The notes below the pieces were generated by a model. The model did no database searches. It had not been told where the DNA came from and saw nothing but the letters and a program-made list of their open reading frames with translations. 64,000 bases of DNA from Paracholeplasma manati (GTDB taxonomy: Bacteria > Bacillota_I > Bacilli_A > Acholeplasmatales > UBA5453): assembly GCF_025742995.1 (NCBI RefSeq), contig NZ_JAOVQM010000003.1:248001-312000 (forward strand), written 5' to 3'. The position numbers were made by a program, and so were the translations under genes. Below, piece by piece: positions 18,401 to 27,986 of this stretch (its first letter is position 1; every line of letters begins with the position of its first letter).

Positions 18401-19143
18401 TCATGAAAGAATACGAAACCGCTTTTGACCTCACAAAACACAACATCGACGATACCCTTGAAAAACGCATTCAAAAGATGACGGATAAATTGCGTGAGCT
18501 GGAAAATTATCGTGAATCGTTTACCCGTGTTCAACAACGTCAACTCCAAACTCAAATCAAAGGAATTGATCTCGAATGGAAACATTTCAACGAACAGCAC
18601 GACGAAAAAACGTTGGCTGGGCTTAAAGCCTATCAAGCGGTGATTGACCGTCGTGACGACCTTCTTCTCGCAACCAAACTGAACACCGACAGTGTGATTG
18701 CAGAGCTTGAAAATAACTTTAAAGCGGGTAATTTGAACATCGATAACCTGAATGCATTGAGTTCTAAAGAAATATCGAAAAAGATGTTTGTCATTGACAA
18801 TGACATCAAACAAGCTACCCTCGTATTTGATGAAAAGGTCGCATTCTACGCTGAAAAAGATGGGGTTGCGAGAACCAGAATCCATGAAAACTTAAATCAA
18901 AGCCGATTGAAATCCAATAAAGCCATGACACAATTTGCGTTTGATATTGAAATCATGAAACTCCAAATGGAACGACATGCTCGACATGCAGATCGAATTG
19001 CCTCACGTAAGATCAAGCATTTGATGCTCCGTGAACGTCTCGCTAAAATGCCTTTACACCGTGAAGCAGGCAAAACGATTAAACGTCGTAAACACCTCGC
19101 TAAACGGGCTTGGGCAGTTAAACAAAATAAACTCATCCAATAA
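15487..19143 (+). CDS. Giant coiled-coil protein of unknown function
   Basis: The start is TTG at 15487-15489, 6 bases after a GAGGTGG box. An upstream ATG at 15442 would lie within or before the predicted -10 and is not credible. The 1218 residues are almost wholly charged, Gln/Lys/Glu-rich heptad helices with no signal peptide, membrane helix or nucleotide-binding motif. SMC-like head domains are absent. The last 40 residues are strongly basic (KTIKRRKHLAKRAW). A cytoskeletal or nucleoid/envelope scaffold role is plausible, but nothing in the sequence proves it. Confidence 0.75.
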   Translation: MSKINAKNYESKQKERFDTLFRDVLTAYAITNETGHQLKATRVSLENLYDQIHEMNRQYENSLIRYTKDYSIQLSEINKTHQDALHLLDAQYAESLKQFKQQIVDENIAANKKLTDIHLNFQRQTQQTNIHVYRALLEMKQRHQELDFEYEQARVSYQKAIDEIEKIKEQNLKDIDKQYENELKDNKAADQARQARLSTEIQTIQTKKQSEQTDFDESILKVKTVFNRVTIKFNQKIRDIQKKYQKIMGQQEADIQLEIEQVQQKMDALKVDYQEKDRLTRNDFENELIKYDARLDQLKVNYESNKEQIIRNYSRDITVNNSKLANTKEHINQQITSLERMTQQHRLELSKESTDYLEQLNAINKNYIREKNALELQAKQAMKDTSALNRLRAKRHQNELLNHEFEYIKTQEIYRLKRRISERFKDQELRKHKYEFDRDWLKLSEQNKMLEKRLFIENQVLREKQGLVIYPYEAMVLLAREIHDAEMNYRTLENNHYKQLFSLEERKLNYVSTLDENTLKHEKNKIILKHEFDIKRTNVVAYLDMEYAKNNLSGQKLIFDERKKAFELHYQKREKAYLIEQDKAKETRMFEQKMISFEQKLLSQIIEVQESKALIEYDSTVELEKSRHTKEIGIRKAKRILDTSMNETQRQKRLFDIYFQMLLVMQNEFENVLLLLRDIYQTSSIQQWRGSLKFILEVLETQTALKTALIEELETETTAYYQEKINELTAFKYMNLKESIISDYESEHKLYHEQIVMLDEQLKSLRAKSADLFQQIAHLENENANIESTKALIYDQISKITSRLLSKQQRKTARNLQNELATLNKEIHKNNDLIRHIKEQIRKTNKEMQSLDKNHKPLELMLVKIERNRALREKNLDRSQYEEGRVYYDSIEAIHTLTTQIFKTNDHLFLETKAALNLLDSDLILEKSFSKSYIQLTKEAVKTRTQFLNYHKKGIQLCDQQFTQIRFEQHRIMKEYETAFDLTKHNIDDTLEKRIQKMTDKLRELENYRESFTRVQQRQLQTQIKGIDLEWKHFNEQHDEKTLAGLKAYQAVIDRRDDLLLATKLNTDSVIAELENNFKAGNLNIDNLNALSSKEISKKMFVIDNDIKQATLVFDEKVAFYAEKDGVARTRIHENLNQSRLKSNKAMTQFAFDIEIMKLQMERHARHADRIASRKIKHLMLRERLAKMPLHREAGKTIKRRKHLAKRAWAVKQNKLIQ

Positions 19144-19144
19144 A

Positions 19145-19176
19145 AAATACCACCGTTTTAAAGTGGTATTTTTTTC
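19145..19176. terminator. Bidirectional terminator after the coiled-coil gene
   Basis: AAATACCAC (19145-19153) pairs perfectly with GTGGTATTT (19163-19171), flanked by A on the left and T on the right. It serves the coiled-coil gene and the convergent hydrolase. Confidence 0.8.
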
Positions 19177-19178
19177 TA

Positions 19179-19946
19179 TTATGCGCGTTGATCTAACCAG
19201 TTTACAATGTCTTTCAATACTTCATCTCTATCTAACTCATTCAAGATTTCATGCCAATCATTCGGATAAATCTTCAATGTCTTATCGGTTTGTGATAATA
19301 AACCAAACAGACGTTGACTGAATTCCACAGGGACAATCTTATCGAGTTGACCGTGCAACATCAATATCGGCTTGTTGTGATAAATGATGTTTTTATTGAG
19401 GTGTTTAACCCCTTTAACGAACATTTCACCAATCAAATTGATATAGTATTGTTTTAAGACCAATGGGTCTCTCATATAATCGTCTTCTACTTTTTCGATG
19501 TGCGATAACATATTTCGTGCGAGATTGTTTTTTACCTGTAAGAAACTATAATACTTAAAGCCAATATAGCGGACAAACTGAACATCTTTAATGTAGTTGG
19601 TTGGTCCAGCACTGGTGATGGATGCTTCAAAACCATTGTCTTTGGTCATGTATAAATGGGTGATGAGCGCTCCCATGGAATGTCCAAATAAAATGTTTCG
19701 TTTGCCTTTGTGTAAATTGAAAACCGTATCCACATCGTCTAAAAAGTCTTGATAAGAACGGATGTATCCGCGTTTGCCTTCTGATTTACCATGTCCTCTT
19801 AAGTCAAATCGAACCACAGAATATCCCTGTTGGTTCAAATAAGCAACCACATGGTCATAACGACCTAAATGTTCTGCAATCCCATGGACAATAAAAATAC
19901 GCTTTTTTTCGTTTGGTACTAGATTCGTAACAATGTTTAGTTTCAT
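19179..19946 (-). CDS. Alpha/beta hydrolase, monoacylglycerol-lipase-like
   Basis: The start is ATG at 19944-19946, preceded by AAGGAG; the frame is open further up to 19994 but overlaps the obgE terminator. The 255-residue protein has IFIVHGIAEHLGRYD (oxyanion-hole region), FDLRGHGKSEGKRGY, the nucleophile elbow FGHSMGALI, the acid in LHGQLDKIVP and the final His in NDWHEIL. This pattern is typical of lysophospholipases/monoglyceride lipases (Hydrolase_4 type). The exact substrate is unknown. Confidence 0.82.
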   Translation of the reverse strand: MKLNIVTNLVPNEKKRIFIVHGIAEHLGRYDHVVAYLNQQGYSVVRFDLRGHGKSEGKRGYIRSYQDFLDDVDTVFNLHKGKRNILFGHSMGALITHLYMTKDNGFEASITSAGPTNYIKDVQFVRYIGFKYYSFLQVKNNLARNMLSHIEKVEDDYMRDPLVLKQYYINLIGEMFVKGVKHLNKNIIYHNKPILMLHGQLDKIVPVEFSQRLFGLLSQTDKTLKIYPNDWHEILNELDRDEVLKDIVNWLDQRA

Positions 19947-19971
19947 GATGACGTTCTCCTTACCTTTATTA

Positions 19972-20010
19972 TAAAATAAAAAACACACTTTCATGCATAA
20001 AAAGTGTGTT
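19972..20010 (-). terminator. Terminator of the rplU-prp-rpmA-obgE operon
   Basis: ACACACTTT (19983-19991) and AAAGTGTGT (20001-20009) form the stem; reading the minus strand the hairpin is followed by a T-rich tail. Confidence 0.75.
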
Positions 20011-20018
20011 ATTTTAAA

Positions 20019-21287
20019 TTAATTTGTAAATTCGAATTCGTACTCGAAGACTCTGACGTTATCACCGGATTGAACCCCTGCTTTACGTAGGGCTTCATCG
20101 ACGCCATAACTTCTGAGTTGTCTAGCGAATCGTTTAACGTTTTCTTCTTTGGTAAAATCGGTTCTCATGAACAAACGATACAAGCCTTCTCCCTTGACCA
20201 CGAATACGCCATCGCTGGCTTTTTCAATGGTGAAGAACGCCTCTTCTTTATTCTTGATGTAATTCTTATGCACTTCTGCAATCTCAAATTTAGGGGTGAT
20301 GTCGACCAATTCCATGGCGCGATAAACCAATTCTTTGAGGCCTTGTTTGGTGACCGAAGAAATTGGAAATACTTCATAGGCATCGCCAATTTGTTCTTTG
20401 AATTTTTCGAGGTTTTCCCAAGCATTCGGTAAGTCCATTTTAGACGCCGCGATGATCATCGGACGTTTTAGTAAATCGTAGTTGTATGATTCTAACTCTT
20501 TGTTGATCTTTAAAAAGTCTTCATACGGGTTCTTTTCTTCTAACGAATCCATTTCAACCACATGGATGATGACACGGCATCGTTCGATGTGTTTTAAGAA
20601 TTGAATACCCAAACCTGCACCGAGGGACGCCCCTTCGATGAGTCCAGGCAAGTCAGCCATCACGAAACTCTTATTTTCACTGACATAAACAAGACCTAGA
20701 TGCGGTTCTAGTGTGGTAAAGTGATATTCTGCAATTTTAGGTTTAGCACGTGATACAGCCGAAATGAGGGTGGATTTCCCAACGGATGGGTAACCAACCA
20801 AGCCAACGTCGGCCAACACTTTCAATTCGACACGTAGATTTTTACTTTCACCCAAATCCCCTTTTTCACAAATTTCTGGTGCTGGGTTACGATGGGTTGC
20901 GAAAGCTTCATTTCCACGACCACCACGGCCCCCTTTAGCCAACAACAATTGTTGTCCATGCATCGTTAAATCACCAATCAACTCATTGGTGTCTTGGTCA
21001 TAAACGATGGTGCCGACAGGTACTCTAAAATACGTATGCTCAGCATTACGGCCATTTTGTGATTTGTTGAGACCATGGGTCCCATCTTTCGCAGTTAAGT
21101 GTTTGTTAAAAGATAAGTCTAATAAGGTTGAAATGCCTTCATCTGCCACAAAATAGATGTTACCGCCAGACCCACCTGTACCACCAGCTGGACCACCGTA
21201 CTCCACATATTTTTCGCGTCTGAATGCGACGATACCATCGCCACCACGACCACCTTTGACTTTAATTTGTACTTCATCTTTAAACAT
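20019..21287 (-). CDS. obgE: Obg GTPase, ribosome assembly and stress factor
   Basis: ObgE is an essential GTPase linked to 50S maturation. It has all three domains: the Gly-rich Obg fold (about 1-158, GGRGGDGIVAF, GGRGGRGNEAF), the G domain with GYPSVGKSTL, DLPGLIEGAS and SKMD, and the C-terminal OCT domain (about 340-422). GGAGG precedes the ATG at 21285-21287. It follows rpmA, the usual Firmicutes order. Confidence 0.96.
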   Translation of the reverse strand: MFKDEVQIKVKGGRGGDGIVAFRREKYVEYGGPAGGTGGSGGNIYFVADEGISTLLDLSFNKHLTAKDGTHGLNKSQNGRNAEHTYFRVPVGTIVYDQDTNELIGDLTMHGQQLLLAKGGRGGRGNEAFATHRNPAPEICEKGDLGESKNLRVELKVLADVGLVGYPSVGKSTLISAVSRAKPKIAEYHFTTLEPHLGLVYVSENKSFVMADLPGLIEGASLGAGLGIQFLKHIERCRVIIHVVEMDSLEEKNPYEDFLKINKELESYNYDLLKRPMIIAASKMDLPNAWENLEKFKEQIGDAYEVFPISSVTKQGLKELVYRAMELVDITPKFEIAEVHKNYIKNKEEAFFTIEKASDGVFVVKGEGLYRLFMRTDFTKEENVKRFARQLRSYGVDEALRKAGVQSGDNVRVFEYEFEFTN

Positions 21288-21326
21288 GGTGAACCTCCTG
21301 AATTGAAAAAAAAGGATAAGTCGGGC

Positions 21327-21605
21327 TTATCCTTCGTAGACTGAAACTTGTTTTTTATCTCGGCCAACACGTTCGTATTTGACGGTTCCGGTTACTTTAG
21401 CGAATAAAGTATCGTCACCACCACGACCAACGTTGTTACCAGGATGTACTTTTGTTCCGCGTTGACGGTAGATAATAGAACCAGCAGTGCAGAATTGACC
21501 ATCTGATAGTTTTGCGCCTAGACGTTGAGCTGCTGAATCGCGTCCGTTACGAGATGAACCCGTACCTTTTTTCGATGCGAATAACTGAATGTTTAATTGT
21601 AACAT
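21327..21605 (-). CDS. rpmA: Ribosomal protein L27 with cleavable N-terminal extension
   Basis: L27 is part of the 50S subunit near the peptidyl-transferase centre. The 92-residue product starts [16 protein letters not shown]. The first nine residues before ASKKG are the extension known in Firmicutes, removed by the cysteine protease Prp. The Prp gene is the very next gene upstream, supporting processing in this organism. Confidence 0.95.
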   Translation of the reverse strand: MLQLNIQLFASKKGTGSSRNGRDSAAQRLGAKLSDGQFCTAGSIIYRQRGTKVHPGNNVGRGGDDTLFAKVTGTVKYERVGRDKKQVSVYEG

Positions 21606-21606
21606 G

Positions 21607-21918
21607 TTATCCCTCCTTTTGGTGTTTTATATATTTAGGGTATTGTAGTTCTAGTTCTTTGAGCGTCTCTTCTAAATTGATCAAGACATACTCAAGATTG
21701 GGATTGGATTGAATCACCTTCAAATCGAAGAAACCTTCTTCAACGGATACGGTGTAATCCCCTTTAAAGCCCATTCTTTCTAAAAGATTGGCAGAAAGGA
21801 TGGTCGCTGTAGATACTGCAGCACAAACGATGTCTTCGCCATGCTTTTTATAGTTGGCGTGTCCACTCACACGAATGGATGAAATCGTTTGGTCCTTACA
21901 CACATGATATTTAATCAT
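21607..21918 (-). CDS. prp: Ribosomal-processing cysteine protease Prp
   Basis: Prp (YsxB) cuts the N-terminal extension off L27. The 103-residue protein shows the catalytic pair His20 (SGHANY) and Cys32 (DIVCAAVST). It lies between rplU and rpmA with gaps of 9 bases and 1 base, the conserved arrangement in lineages with extended L27. Confidence 0.92.
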   Translation of the reverse strand: MIKYHVCKDQTISSIRVSGHANYKKHGEDIVCAAVSTATILSANLLERMGFKGDYTVSVEEGFFDLKVIQSNPNLEYVLINLEETLKELELQYPKYIKHQKEG

Positions 21919-21927
21919 ATGTTGTTA

Positions 21928-22236
21928 TTAAGCGTTGATGGATTCAACGACTAGTTTTGTATAGCTTTGTCTGTGACCTTGTTTGCGTCTGTAGTCTTTC
22001 TTAGGTCTATACTTGAAGACAATAATCTTCTTGCCTCTACCTTGTTTAACGACTTTCGCTGTAACAGATGCGCCATTTACCAATGGATTACCTACGATTG
22101 TAGATTCACCACCGATGAGTAAAACTTCATTAAAGGTAACCACTTCGTCTGCTTGGACATCTAGTTTTTCAACGTAGATTTCTTGACCAACTTCAACTTT
22201 GATTTGTTTACCACCAGTTTTAATCATTGCGTACAT
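21928..22236 (-). CDS. rplU: Ribosomal protein L21
   Basis: L21 binds 23S rRNA in the 50S subunit. The 102-residue sequence begins [18 protein letters not shown] and has the conserved C-terminal [23 protein letters not shown] signature. It is first in rplU-prp-rpmA-obgE and has AAGGAGG upstream. Confidence 0.96.
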   Translation of the reverse strand: MYAMIKTGGKQIKVEVGQEIYVEKLDVQADEVVTFNEVLLIGGESTIVGNPLVNGASVTAKVVKQGRGKKIIVFKYRPKKDYRRKQGHRQSYTKLVVESINA

Positions 22237-22368
22237 TACAAATACACCTCCTTATTTATGTTTGAAGACTCACTATCTAAGGTAATGGATATATCCATAT
22301 TTATAACCTGTTCTATGTGGTATTCTTTGCAACGCTACTATTTTACCTTAGTTATAAACTAATGTCAA
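22237..22368 (-). promoter_or_regulatory. rplU promoter and roughly 95-base leader
   Basis: On the minus strand, TTGACA (22363-22368) and TAAAAT (22340-22345) are 17 bases apart, a near-consensus promoter. The leader down to the start codon contains a palindrome ATGGATATATCCAT (22282-22295 region). It could be an L21 autoregulatory leader as in other Firmicutes, but I could not match that structure by eye. Confidence 0.55.
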
Positions 22369-22386
22369 TCGTAACCCTCACTTTTT

Positions 22387-23382
22387 TTAAAATTCTGTAG
22401 ATTCTTCGTCCTTATTGCGTTTAAACATATCGAAGAACTTTTGAGGGAAATGGATGATGGAGTCTTTGACCACGATTGGGATCATCTTTAAAGATTCCAT
22501 AAATGCACCTTTTTGAATGGCTTTCTTGCTCAATTCTTTGCTGTCTGCGAATAGATATTTTCGCGTAACTACGCCAATTCGAATAGTAAGTAAGCCATTG
22601 GTAATGCCTTGTGCTACAGAAGACATAACAGGCTTAATGAGTGGGATTTCTCCCAACATGTTTGCAGTCGATGTCGGTAAAATGTCATTTAGGTTGATAT
22701 TTTCTAATCCTTCAGCAATCAATGCGGTACTGAAGACATTGATGGTGAGTTTTGCAAGGTTTTTATAACTTGGTCTAAATCCACAAATTTGGACCAATTC
22801 TTTGATCATTCGTATATTGACAACGACGACTGTAAACAAGTCCAAACGACCGTTTTGTGAAATCGCTGTTGAAATCAATACCGTTTTCGCATGCTTCATG
22901 ATGACTTGATTCATCTTCTTTTTCATGGTTGAATTATAGATTTCGTTGAGTGCGAGTTGTAACGCTTCTGGATTATTCAAAGCGAGTGCTAATTTGTCTT
23001 TTTCGGTTTGAGAAATTTCATCGCGTTCCATCAAATTTTTCGAGACGCGTTTATAGGTTTGATAACGACGATGCGTTGGTTTATCGTCCATGACAGTTTC
23101 AATCGAAAAGGCTGGTGAAACCAAAATGATTCTGACAGGATTGATGATGAGAATGTAAGTTAATAAGAAAGATACACCATAAAAACCATAAGCGACATAC
23201 TCATGGATTTTAGCTAAACGTTCACCGATATCGATGATGGATGACACCAAGATTAATAAGAATAGAATCATCACACCAAACGCAATGGCTACCCAAAACT
23301 TCGTACTGGTACTCGCTTTTTGTTTAGGTTGTTTAGGTTCTTTTTTTGTTTCTATTTGTAAGGGCTCTTTGTTGTTTGCCAT
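22387..23382 (-). CDS. DUF697 (YcjF-type) membrane protein
   Basis: The 331-residue protein has a basic, Lys/Pro-rich N-terminus, two helices at about 30-52 and 64-86, and a C-terminal domain with ISQNGRLDLFTVVVVNIRM and CGFRPSYKNLAKLTINVF. These are the DUF697 hallmark segments. Relatives are membrane proteins of unknown biochemical role, sometimes fused to GTPases. It appears to be a single-gene unit with an extended -10 (TTATATAAT) just upstream. Confidence 0.75.
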   Translation of the reverse strand: MANNKEPLQIETKKEPKQPKQKASTSTKFWVAIAFGVMILFLLILVSSIIDIGERLAKIHEYVAYGFYGVSFLLTYILIINPVRIILVSPAFSIETVMDDKPTHRRYQTYKRVSKNLMERDEISQTEKDKLALALNNPEALQLALNEIYNSTMKKKMNQVIMKHAKTVLISTAISQNGRLDLFTVVVVNIRMIKELVQICGFRPSYKNLAKLTINVFSTALIAEGLENINLNDILPTSTANMLGEIPLIKPVMSSVAQGITNGLLTIRIGVVTRKYLFADSKELSKKAIQKGAFMESLKMIPIVVKDSIIHFPQKFFDMFKRNKDEESTEF

Positions 23383-23416
23383 AAACTCACATCCTTGAGT
23401 CTATTATATAACAAAA

Positions 23417-24103
23417 CTAGATAAAATGATATTTACGATTTTCCTTAATCGAATAACACTCATTTTTGCCCATTACAATGTGGTCAATAACAGCGACACC
23501 CATGATTTTTGCAGATTGTTCTAATTGCTCGGTAGCGCGATAATCCGCGAGTGAGGGAGAGGAATCACCCGAAGGATGATTGTGCGCAAAAATCACGGAT
23601 GCAGCTGCGAGTTTAACCGCGTGTTTAAAGACTTCTCTAGGGTGAATATTCGATTGATTTAGGGTACCAATATAAAGCCTTTTTGTCGCGATTATTTGAT
23701 TTTTCATGTCCAAGTAAATGGTGTAGAAATGTTCTTGTTCTAAGTGACTTAACTGGTGTTTTAAATGATGATAAATATCGGATGCGGTTTGAATTTGTGC
23801 GACTTTTTCCTCGCGATTTTGCAGGATTCGTTTGGTCAATTCAACGGCTGCTAATAACGTACATGCTTTTGCCATACCGATACCAGGCATCATCACCCAT
23901 TCTTGGTAACTTACTTTCTCAAGCTCTTTGAGCTGGTCAAACCGGTGTAATACTTGTTTGGATAATTCAATCACCGACTGTGATTTTGTCCCAGTATGTA
24001 ATAAAATAGCCAACAACTCATAATTCGATAATGTTTCAACCCCGTGTTCAATCAATCGCTCACGTGGTTTATCTTCAGTCATCATTTCTTTAATCAATAA
24101 CAT
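23417..24103 (-). CDS. radC: RadC-family JAB1/MPN protein
   Basis: The start is ATG at 24101-24103 behind AGAGGTG; an upstream in-frame start lacks a ribosome site. The 228-residue protein has the N-terminal helix-hairpin-helix part (MPGIGMAKACTLLA) and the C-terminal JAMM metal motif HNHPSGDSSPSLAD with the upstream Glu. The family name comes from an old repair assignment; its true role, possibly in competence or recombination, is unsettled. Confidence 0.88.
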   Translation of the reverse strand: MLLIKEMMTEDKPRERLIEHGVETLSNYELLAILLHTGTKSQSVIELSKQVLHRFDQLKELEKVSYQEWVMMPGIGMAKACTLLAAVELTKRILQNREEKVAQIQTASDIYHHLKHQLSHLEQEHFYTIYLDMKNQIIATKRLYIGTLNQSNIHPREVFKHAVKLAAASVIFAHNHPSGDSSPSLADYRATEQLEQSAKIMGVAVIDHIVMGKNECYSIKENRKYHFI

Positions 24104-24140
24104 CGAATCACCTCTACATATATATACCAATCTGTCCAAT

Positions 24141-24172
24141 AAAAAAAGAAAACCCCGCCATTAAGCGAGGTT
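24141..24172 (-). terminator. Terminator of the GNAT-valS-folC operon
   Basis: AACCCCGC (24151-24158) and GCGAGGTT (24165-24172) pair with one G-T pair; the minus strand ends in a long T run. The folC stop codon is in the loop. Confidence 0.8.
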
Positions 24173-25426
24173 AAATCGATTGAGCAAGTAAGGTCTGATG
24201 AATGATACAAAATAGAGCGATCCCGTAATGACCAAAATATCGTCTGGTTTAGCATCCTTAATCAAGGTGTCTACAGCAACCACTGGGTCTTCAATAGCTC
24301 GTTTATGAGGGTGCGGGGTTTGTTCCAACAATACCGACAATTCTGCTACCCTCTTATAATCAAAATGGGTCACAGTTACCGAAGATGATATCGATGAAAT
24401 CATCTCTAGCATCAAACTGGTTTCTTTGTCTGCCATCGCACAAAATAGGCTGTGAATGACACGGTTCGGATACATCGTTTGAACACTATTGACGAGTGCT
24501 TTAATCCCATGACGATTGTGAGCCCCATCTAGGATAACCATTGGGTTTCTTGATAACACTTCGAATCGACCTGGCCATACTGTTTCATGAATCCCATCTT
24601 TAATGGAACGAATAGGAATTTTAGGAAATAAATAGTTCACAACGGCGATGGATAAGGCTGCGTTCTTCGCTTGATATAGGCCTTGTAAACCAGTTTCATA
24701 ATGATGATATTCATAACTGAATTGGAGCGGTTCACTCGATTCAATTTGAATCAAACCATCGTGAATGTGATAGAGTCTTGAGTCCTTTTCTAGACAAGCT
24801 GTTTCAAACTGAGGCATCAATTCGTTATCTACCGATGTGAATAAAGGAATACCTGGTTTTACGATACCCAATTTATTGTAGGCAATCGATTCTAGTGTAT
24901 TGCCTAATTGTTGCATATGATCAAATCCAATGTTGGTAATGACACTTGCAATCGGCGTGACAATGTTGGTCGCGTCTAACAACCCACCCAAGCCCACTTC
25001 AAGGACGACGATATCGACTTTTTGATCCCTAAAGTACACTAAAGCAATCAGTGTGACGAGTTCAAAAAATGACAAGGTTTCACCGTAAGTAGAACTAAAG
25101 GATTCATTGAACGAAACCATTTGATTGATATAATTCAACAAGACGTCATCTGGAATCATTTCCAAATTCACTTTGATACGTTCGTTAAATTTGAGGATGT
25201 AAGGCGATGTGTATGTACCAACCTTCATGTGTTTGTTGAGGATGGTAGAGATATAACTGACGACAGAGCCCTTACCATTGGTACCACCCACATGGATGAT
25301 TTTATAAGCATCCTGAGGGTTACCCAACGCTAAAGCAGCGGCACGCATTCGGTCTAAATCGGTTTTAGGTTTAAATTTGACTTGGTGTTCAATCCAAGCC
25401 ACTGCTTCTTCAATGTGTTTGAACAT
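24161..25426 (-). CDS. folC: Folylpolyglutamate synthase / dihydrofolate synthase
   Basis: FolC adds glutamates to folates, and in bifunctional members also makes dihydrofolate. The 421-residue Mur-ligase-type enzyme has the P-loop VGGTNGKGSVVSYI near 46, LEVGLGGLLDATNI near 143, TNIGFDHMQQLG near 163 and the C-terminal LDGAHNRHG. It starts one base after the valS stop with no evident ribosome site, so it is probably coupled to valS, as in many Firmicutes. Confidence 0.93.
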   Translation of the reverse strand: MFKHIEEAVAWIEHQVKFKPKTDLDRMRAAALALGNPQDAYKIIHVGGTNGKGSVVSYISTILNKHMKVGTYTSPYILKFNERIKVNLEMIPDDVLLNYINQMVSFNESFSSTYGETLSFFELVTLIALVYFRDQKVDIVVLEVGLGGLLDATNIVTPIASVITNIGFDHMQQLGNTLESIAYNKLGIVKPGIPLFTSVDNELMPQFETACLEKDSRLYHIHDGLIQIESSEPLQFSYEYHHYETGLQGLYQAKNAALSIAVVNYLFPKIPIRSIKDGIHETVWPGRFEVLSRNPMVILDGAHNRHGIKALVNSVQTMYPNRVIHSLFCAMADKETSLMLEMISSISSSVTVTHFDYKRVAELSVLLEQTPHPHKRAIEDPVVAVDTLIKDAKPDDILVITGSLYFVSFIRPYLLNRFNLA

Positions 25427-25427
25427 A

Positions 25428-27986
25428 TTAGCCTAGTTTCTTCATCAACGCATCGTATTGTGCTTGATAATTGTTCATTTTAGCCTTTTCTTCTTCAACT
25501 TTTTCAGGTTTTGCGCGATTGACAAAGTTAGGGTTTGACAACATTTGTTTGACACGTTCAAGTTCTTTCGTGATGGTAGCGAGCTCTTTTTCAAGTTTCG
25601 CTTTTTCTTCAGACTCGCTGATGATATCACTCTTTAAGACATAGAGTTCGTACCCAGAACCCGCGAGTAAAATGGTCTCTGCTTTGAGTGATTCTTGTGT
25701 TGAAACTAAGAGTTCATTGCTTCTTAAGAAATAAGCTAGGATGTCTTGTTCTGCATTTAAGAATGCTAGATTAGAAACGATTTCCATCGTCAATGGTTTT
25801 GAAGGTGTAATGTTCATTTCTTGGCGTAGTTGACGGACTTTAGTTACCATTTCGAAAATGACATTAACAGATTTTAATGTCGATTCAAAGGTGTAAGTTC
25901 TCACCTCAGGCCACGCTGCAATCATAATCGATGCTTCACCGGTGAGGTTTTGATATAGACGTTCTGTAACAAACGGCATGAATGGGTGTAATAGTTTAAG
26001 AATTTGTTTGATTACATATAACAATACCTTTTGGGTATTTTCTTTACGTTGGTCTTTTAACGTGACTTTCGCAATTTCGACATACCAGCTTGCAAACTCA
26101 TCCCAAATGAAATTATATAAAGTACGAGATACTTCACCGAACTCGTATTTTTCATAATTTTGGTCAACATCCTCAATGACGTCATTCAATCGACCTAAAA
26201 TCCATTGATCGTAAATCGATAAGGATGCCTCGTCAAAGTCATCTTTCTTATCTTCGATGTTCATGTCGATGAAGCGAACAATGTTCCAAAGCTTATTGAT
26301 GAAGTTCCATGAAGACGCGACTTTTTCGGTTTCATAACGTAAATCTTGTCCAGGGGCTGCGTTGGTTGATAAGAAATAACGCATCGCATCGGTGCCATAG
26401 GCTTCGGATACGTCCATAGGATCCACGCCATTACCTAAAGATTTTGACATTTTACGTCCATGTTCATCTCTAACTAAGCCATGCATTAAGACTTGTTTAA
26501 ATGGCGATTGATCTGTAAATTCAACGCCTTGGAAAATCATGCGGGCAACCCAAAAGAATATGATATCATAGCCAGTAACGAGGACATTGGTTGGGTAATA
26601 ACGCGCCAAATCCGTTGTTTTTTCTGGCCAACCCAAGGTTGAAAACGGCCATAATGCACTGCTAAACCACGTATCTAAAACGTCTTCGTCTTGGGTATAC
26701 CCTTCACCTGGTTTTTCAATGGAAACGACCACTTCATCGCCTTTATACCAAACTGGGATACGATGTCCCCACCATAATTGACGAGAAATACACCAGTCTT
26801 CAATGTTTTCCAACCAGTTTAAATAGATCTTTTCAAATCGTTTTGGCACAAACTCGGTATCACTTTTCGCAATCGCTGCCTCAACGAGTGGTCTCATCTT
26901 AACGAACCATTGTAAGGATAATCTTGGTTCAACCACAACGCCTGTGCGTTCAGAATGACCAACATTATTGACATAATCTTCAATTTTTTCAACTAAGTTT
27001 GCTTGTTTTAAATCTTCAACCAATTGTTTACGGCACTCGAAACGTTCTAAACCGTTATATTTAAATGCCATCACGTTCATATGACCATCTTCAGTCATAC
27101 ATAATGGCATACCTAAGCCATGACGTTTACCAACTTCAAAGTCATTTGGGTCATGGGCTGGGGTAACTTTTACAACCCCTGTACCAAAGGTCATATCGAC
27201 ATAATCGTCGGTAATGATGGGAATTTCGACCTGTGTGTTTGGTATATATACCTTTTTACCAATGAAGGATTGATAACGCACATCGTCTGGATGTACCATC
27301 AATGCTTGGTCAGCAAACATCGTTTCAGGACGGGTGGTCGCGATGACCATGTACCCTGATCCATCGATGAGTGGGTATCTAAAATAATAGAGTTTACTCT
27401 TGGTTTCAACAAATTCAACTTCAATATTCGATAAAGCAGTTTTCGCTTCAACATCCCAGTTGATGATGCGATTGCCTCGATAAATCAAGCCCTTTTCATA
27501 GAGTTTGATGAATACTTCTTGAACCGCACTCGATAGTTTTTCATCTAAAGTGAAACGTTCTCTCGAATAGTCTAATGACAACCCCAAGACACCCCATTGG
27601 CGTTTGATATGGGCCGCATATTCATCTTTCCAAGCCCACGCTTGTTCTAAGAATTTTTCTCTACCAATATCATAACGTGAAATGCCCATTTTCTTGAGAC
27701 GTTCATCGACTTTCGCTTGCGTAGCGATCCCAGCATGGTCCATGCCTGGTAAAAATAATGCATCATAGCCTTGCATACGTTTACGACGGATGATGATGTC
27801 TTGTAAAGTACCATCCCAAGCATGCCCTAAATGGAGTTTACCAGTAACGTTTGGTGGTGGAATCACAATACAAAATGGTTGTTGTTTCTTGCCTTCCGCT
27901 TCAAAATAGCCTTGTTCAAGCCAAAAGTCATAGAGACCTGCTTCAACGGCTTTATGGTTGTATTTTGTATCTAGTGTTGTTGCCAT
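25428..27986 (-). CDS. valS: Valyl-tRNA synthetase
   Basis: ValS charges tRNA-Val. The class I signatures are HIGH as [16 protein letters not shown] near 43-58 and KMSKS as [12 protein letters not shown] near 513. The editing domain contains the [12 protein letters not shown] segment. The C-terminal coiled-coil arm (about 785-852) is complete. At 852 residues it is full-length. It is controlled by the T-box leader upstream of the GNAT gene and overlaps that gene by 16 bases. Confidence 0.96.
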   Translation of the reverse strand: MATTLDTKYNHKAVEAGLYDFWLEQGYFEAEGKKQQPFCIVIPPPNVTGKLHLGHAWDGTLQDIIIRRKRMQGYDALFLPGMDHAGIATQAKVDERLKKMGISRYDIGREKFLEQAWAWKDEYAAHIKRQWGVLGLSLDYSRERFTLDEKLSSAVQEVFIKLYEKGLIYRGNRIINWDVEAKTALSNIEVEFVETKSKLYYFRYPLIDGSGYMVIATTRPETMFADQALMVHPDDVRYQSFIGKKVYIPNTQVEIPIITDDYVDMTFGTGVVKVTPAHDPNDFEVGKRHGLGMPLCMTEDGHMNVMAFKYNGLERFECRKQLVEDLKQANLVEKIEDYVNNVGHSERTGVVVEPRLSLQWFVKMRPLVEAAIAKSDTEFVPKRFEKIYLNWLENIEDWCISRQLWWGHRIPVWYKGDEVVVSIEKPGEGYTQDEDVLDTWFSSALWPFSTLGWPEKTTDLARYYPTNVLVTGYDIIFFWVARMIFQGVEFTDQSPFKQVLMHGLVRDEHGRKMSKSLGNGVDPMDVSEAYGTDAMRYFLSTNAAPGQDLRYETEKVASSWNFINKLWNIVRFIDMNIEDKKDDFDEASLSIYDQWILGRLNDVIEDVDQNYEKYEFGEVSRTLYNFIWDEFASWYVEIAKVTLKDQRKENTQKVLLYVIKQILKLLHPFMPFVTERLYQNLTGEASIMIAAWPEVRTYTFESTLKSVNVIFEMVTKVRQLRQEMNITPSKPLTMEIVSNLAFLNAEQDILAYFLRSNELLVSTQESLKAETILLAGSGYELYVLKSDIISESEEKAKLEKELATITKELERVKQMLSNPNFVNRAKPEKVEEEKAKMNNYQAQYDALMKKLG

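Noticed and set aside
18253-18885. 210-codon reading frame opposite the coiled-coil gene
   Set aside because: Shadow of the biased codon use of the coiled-coil protein; no ribosome site and no recognisable motif.
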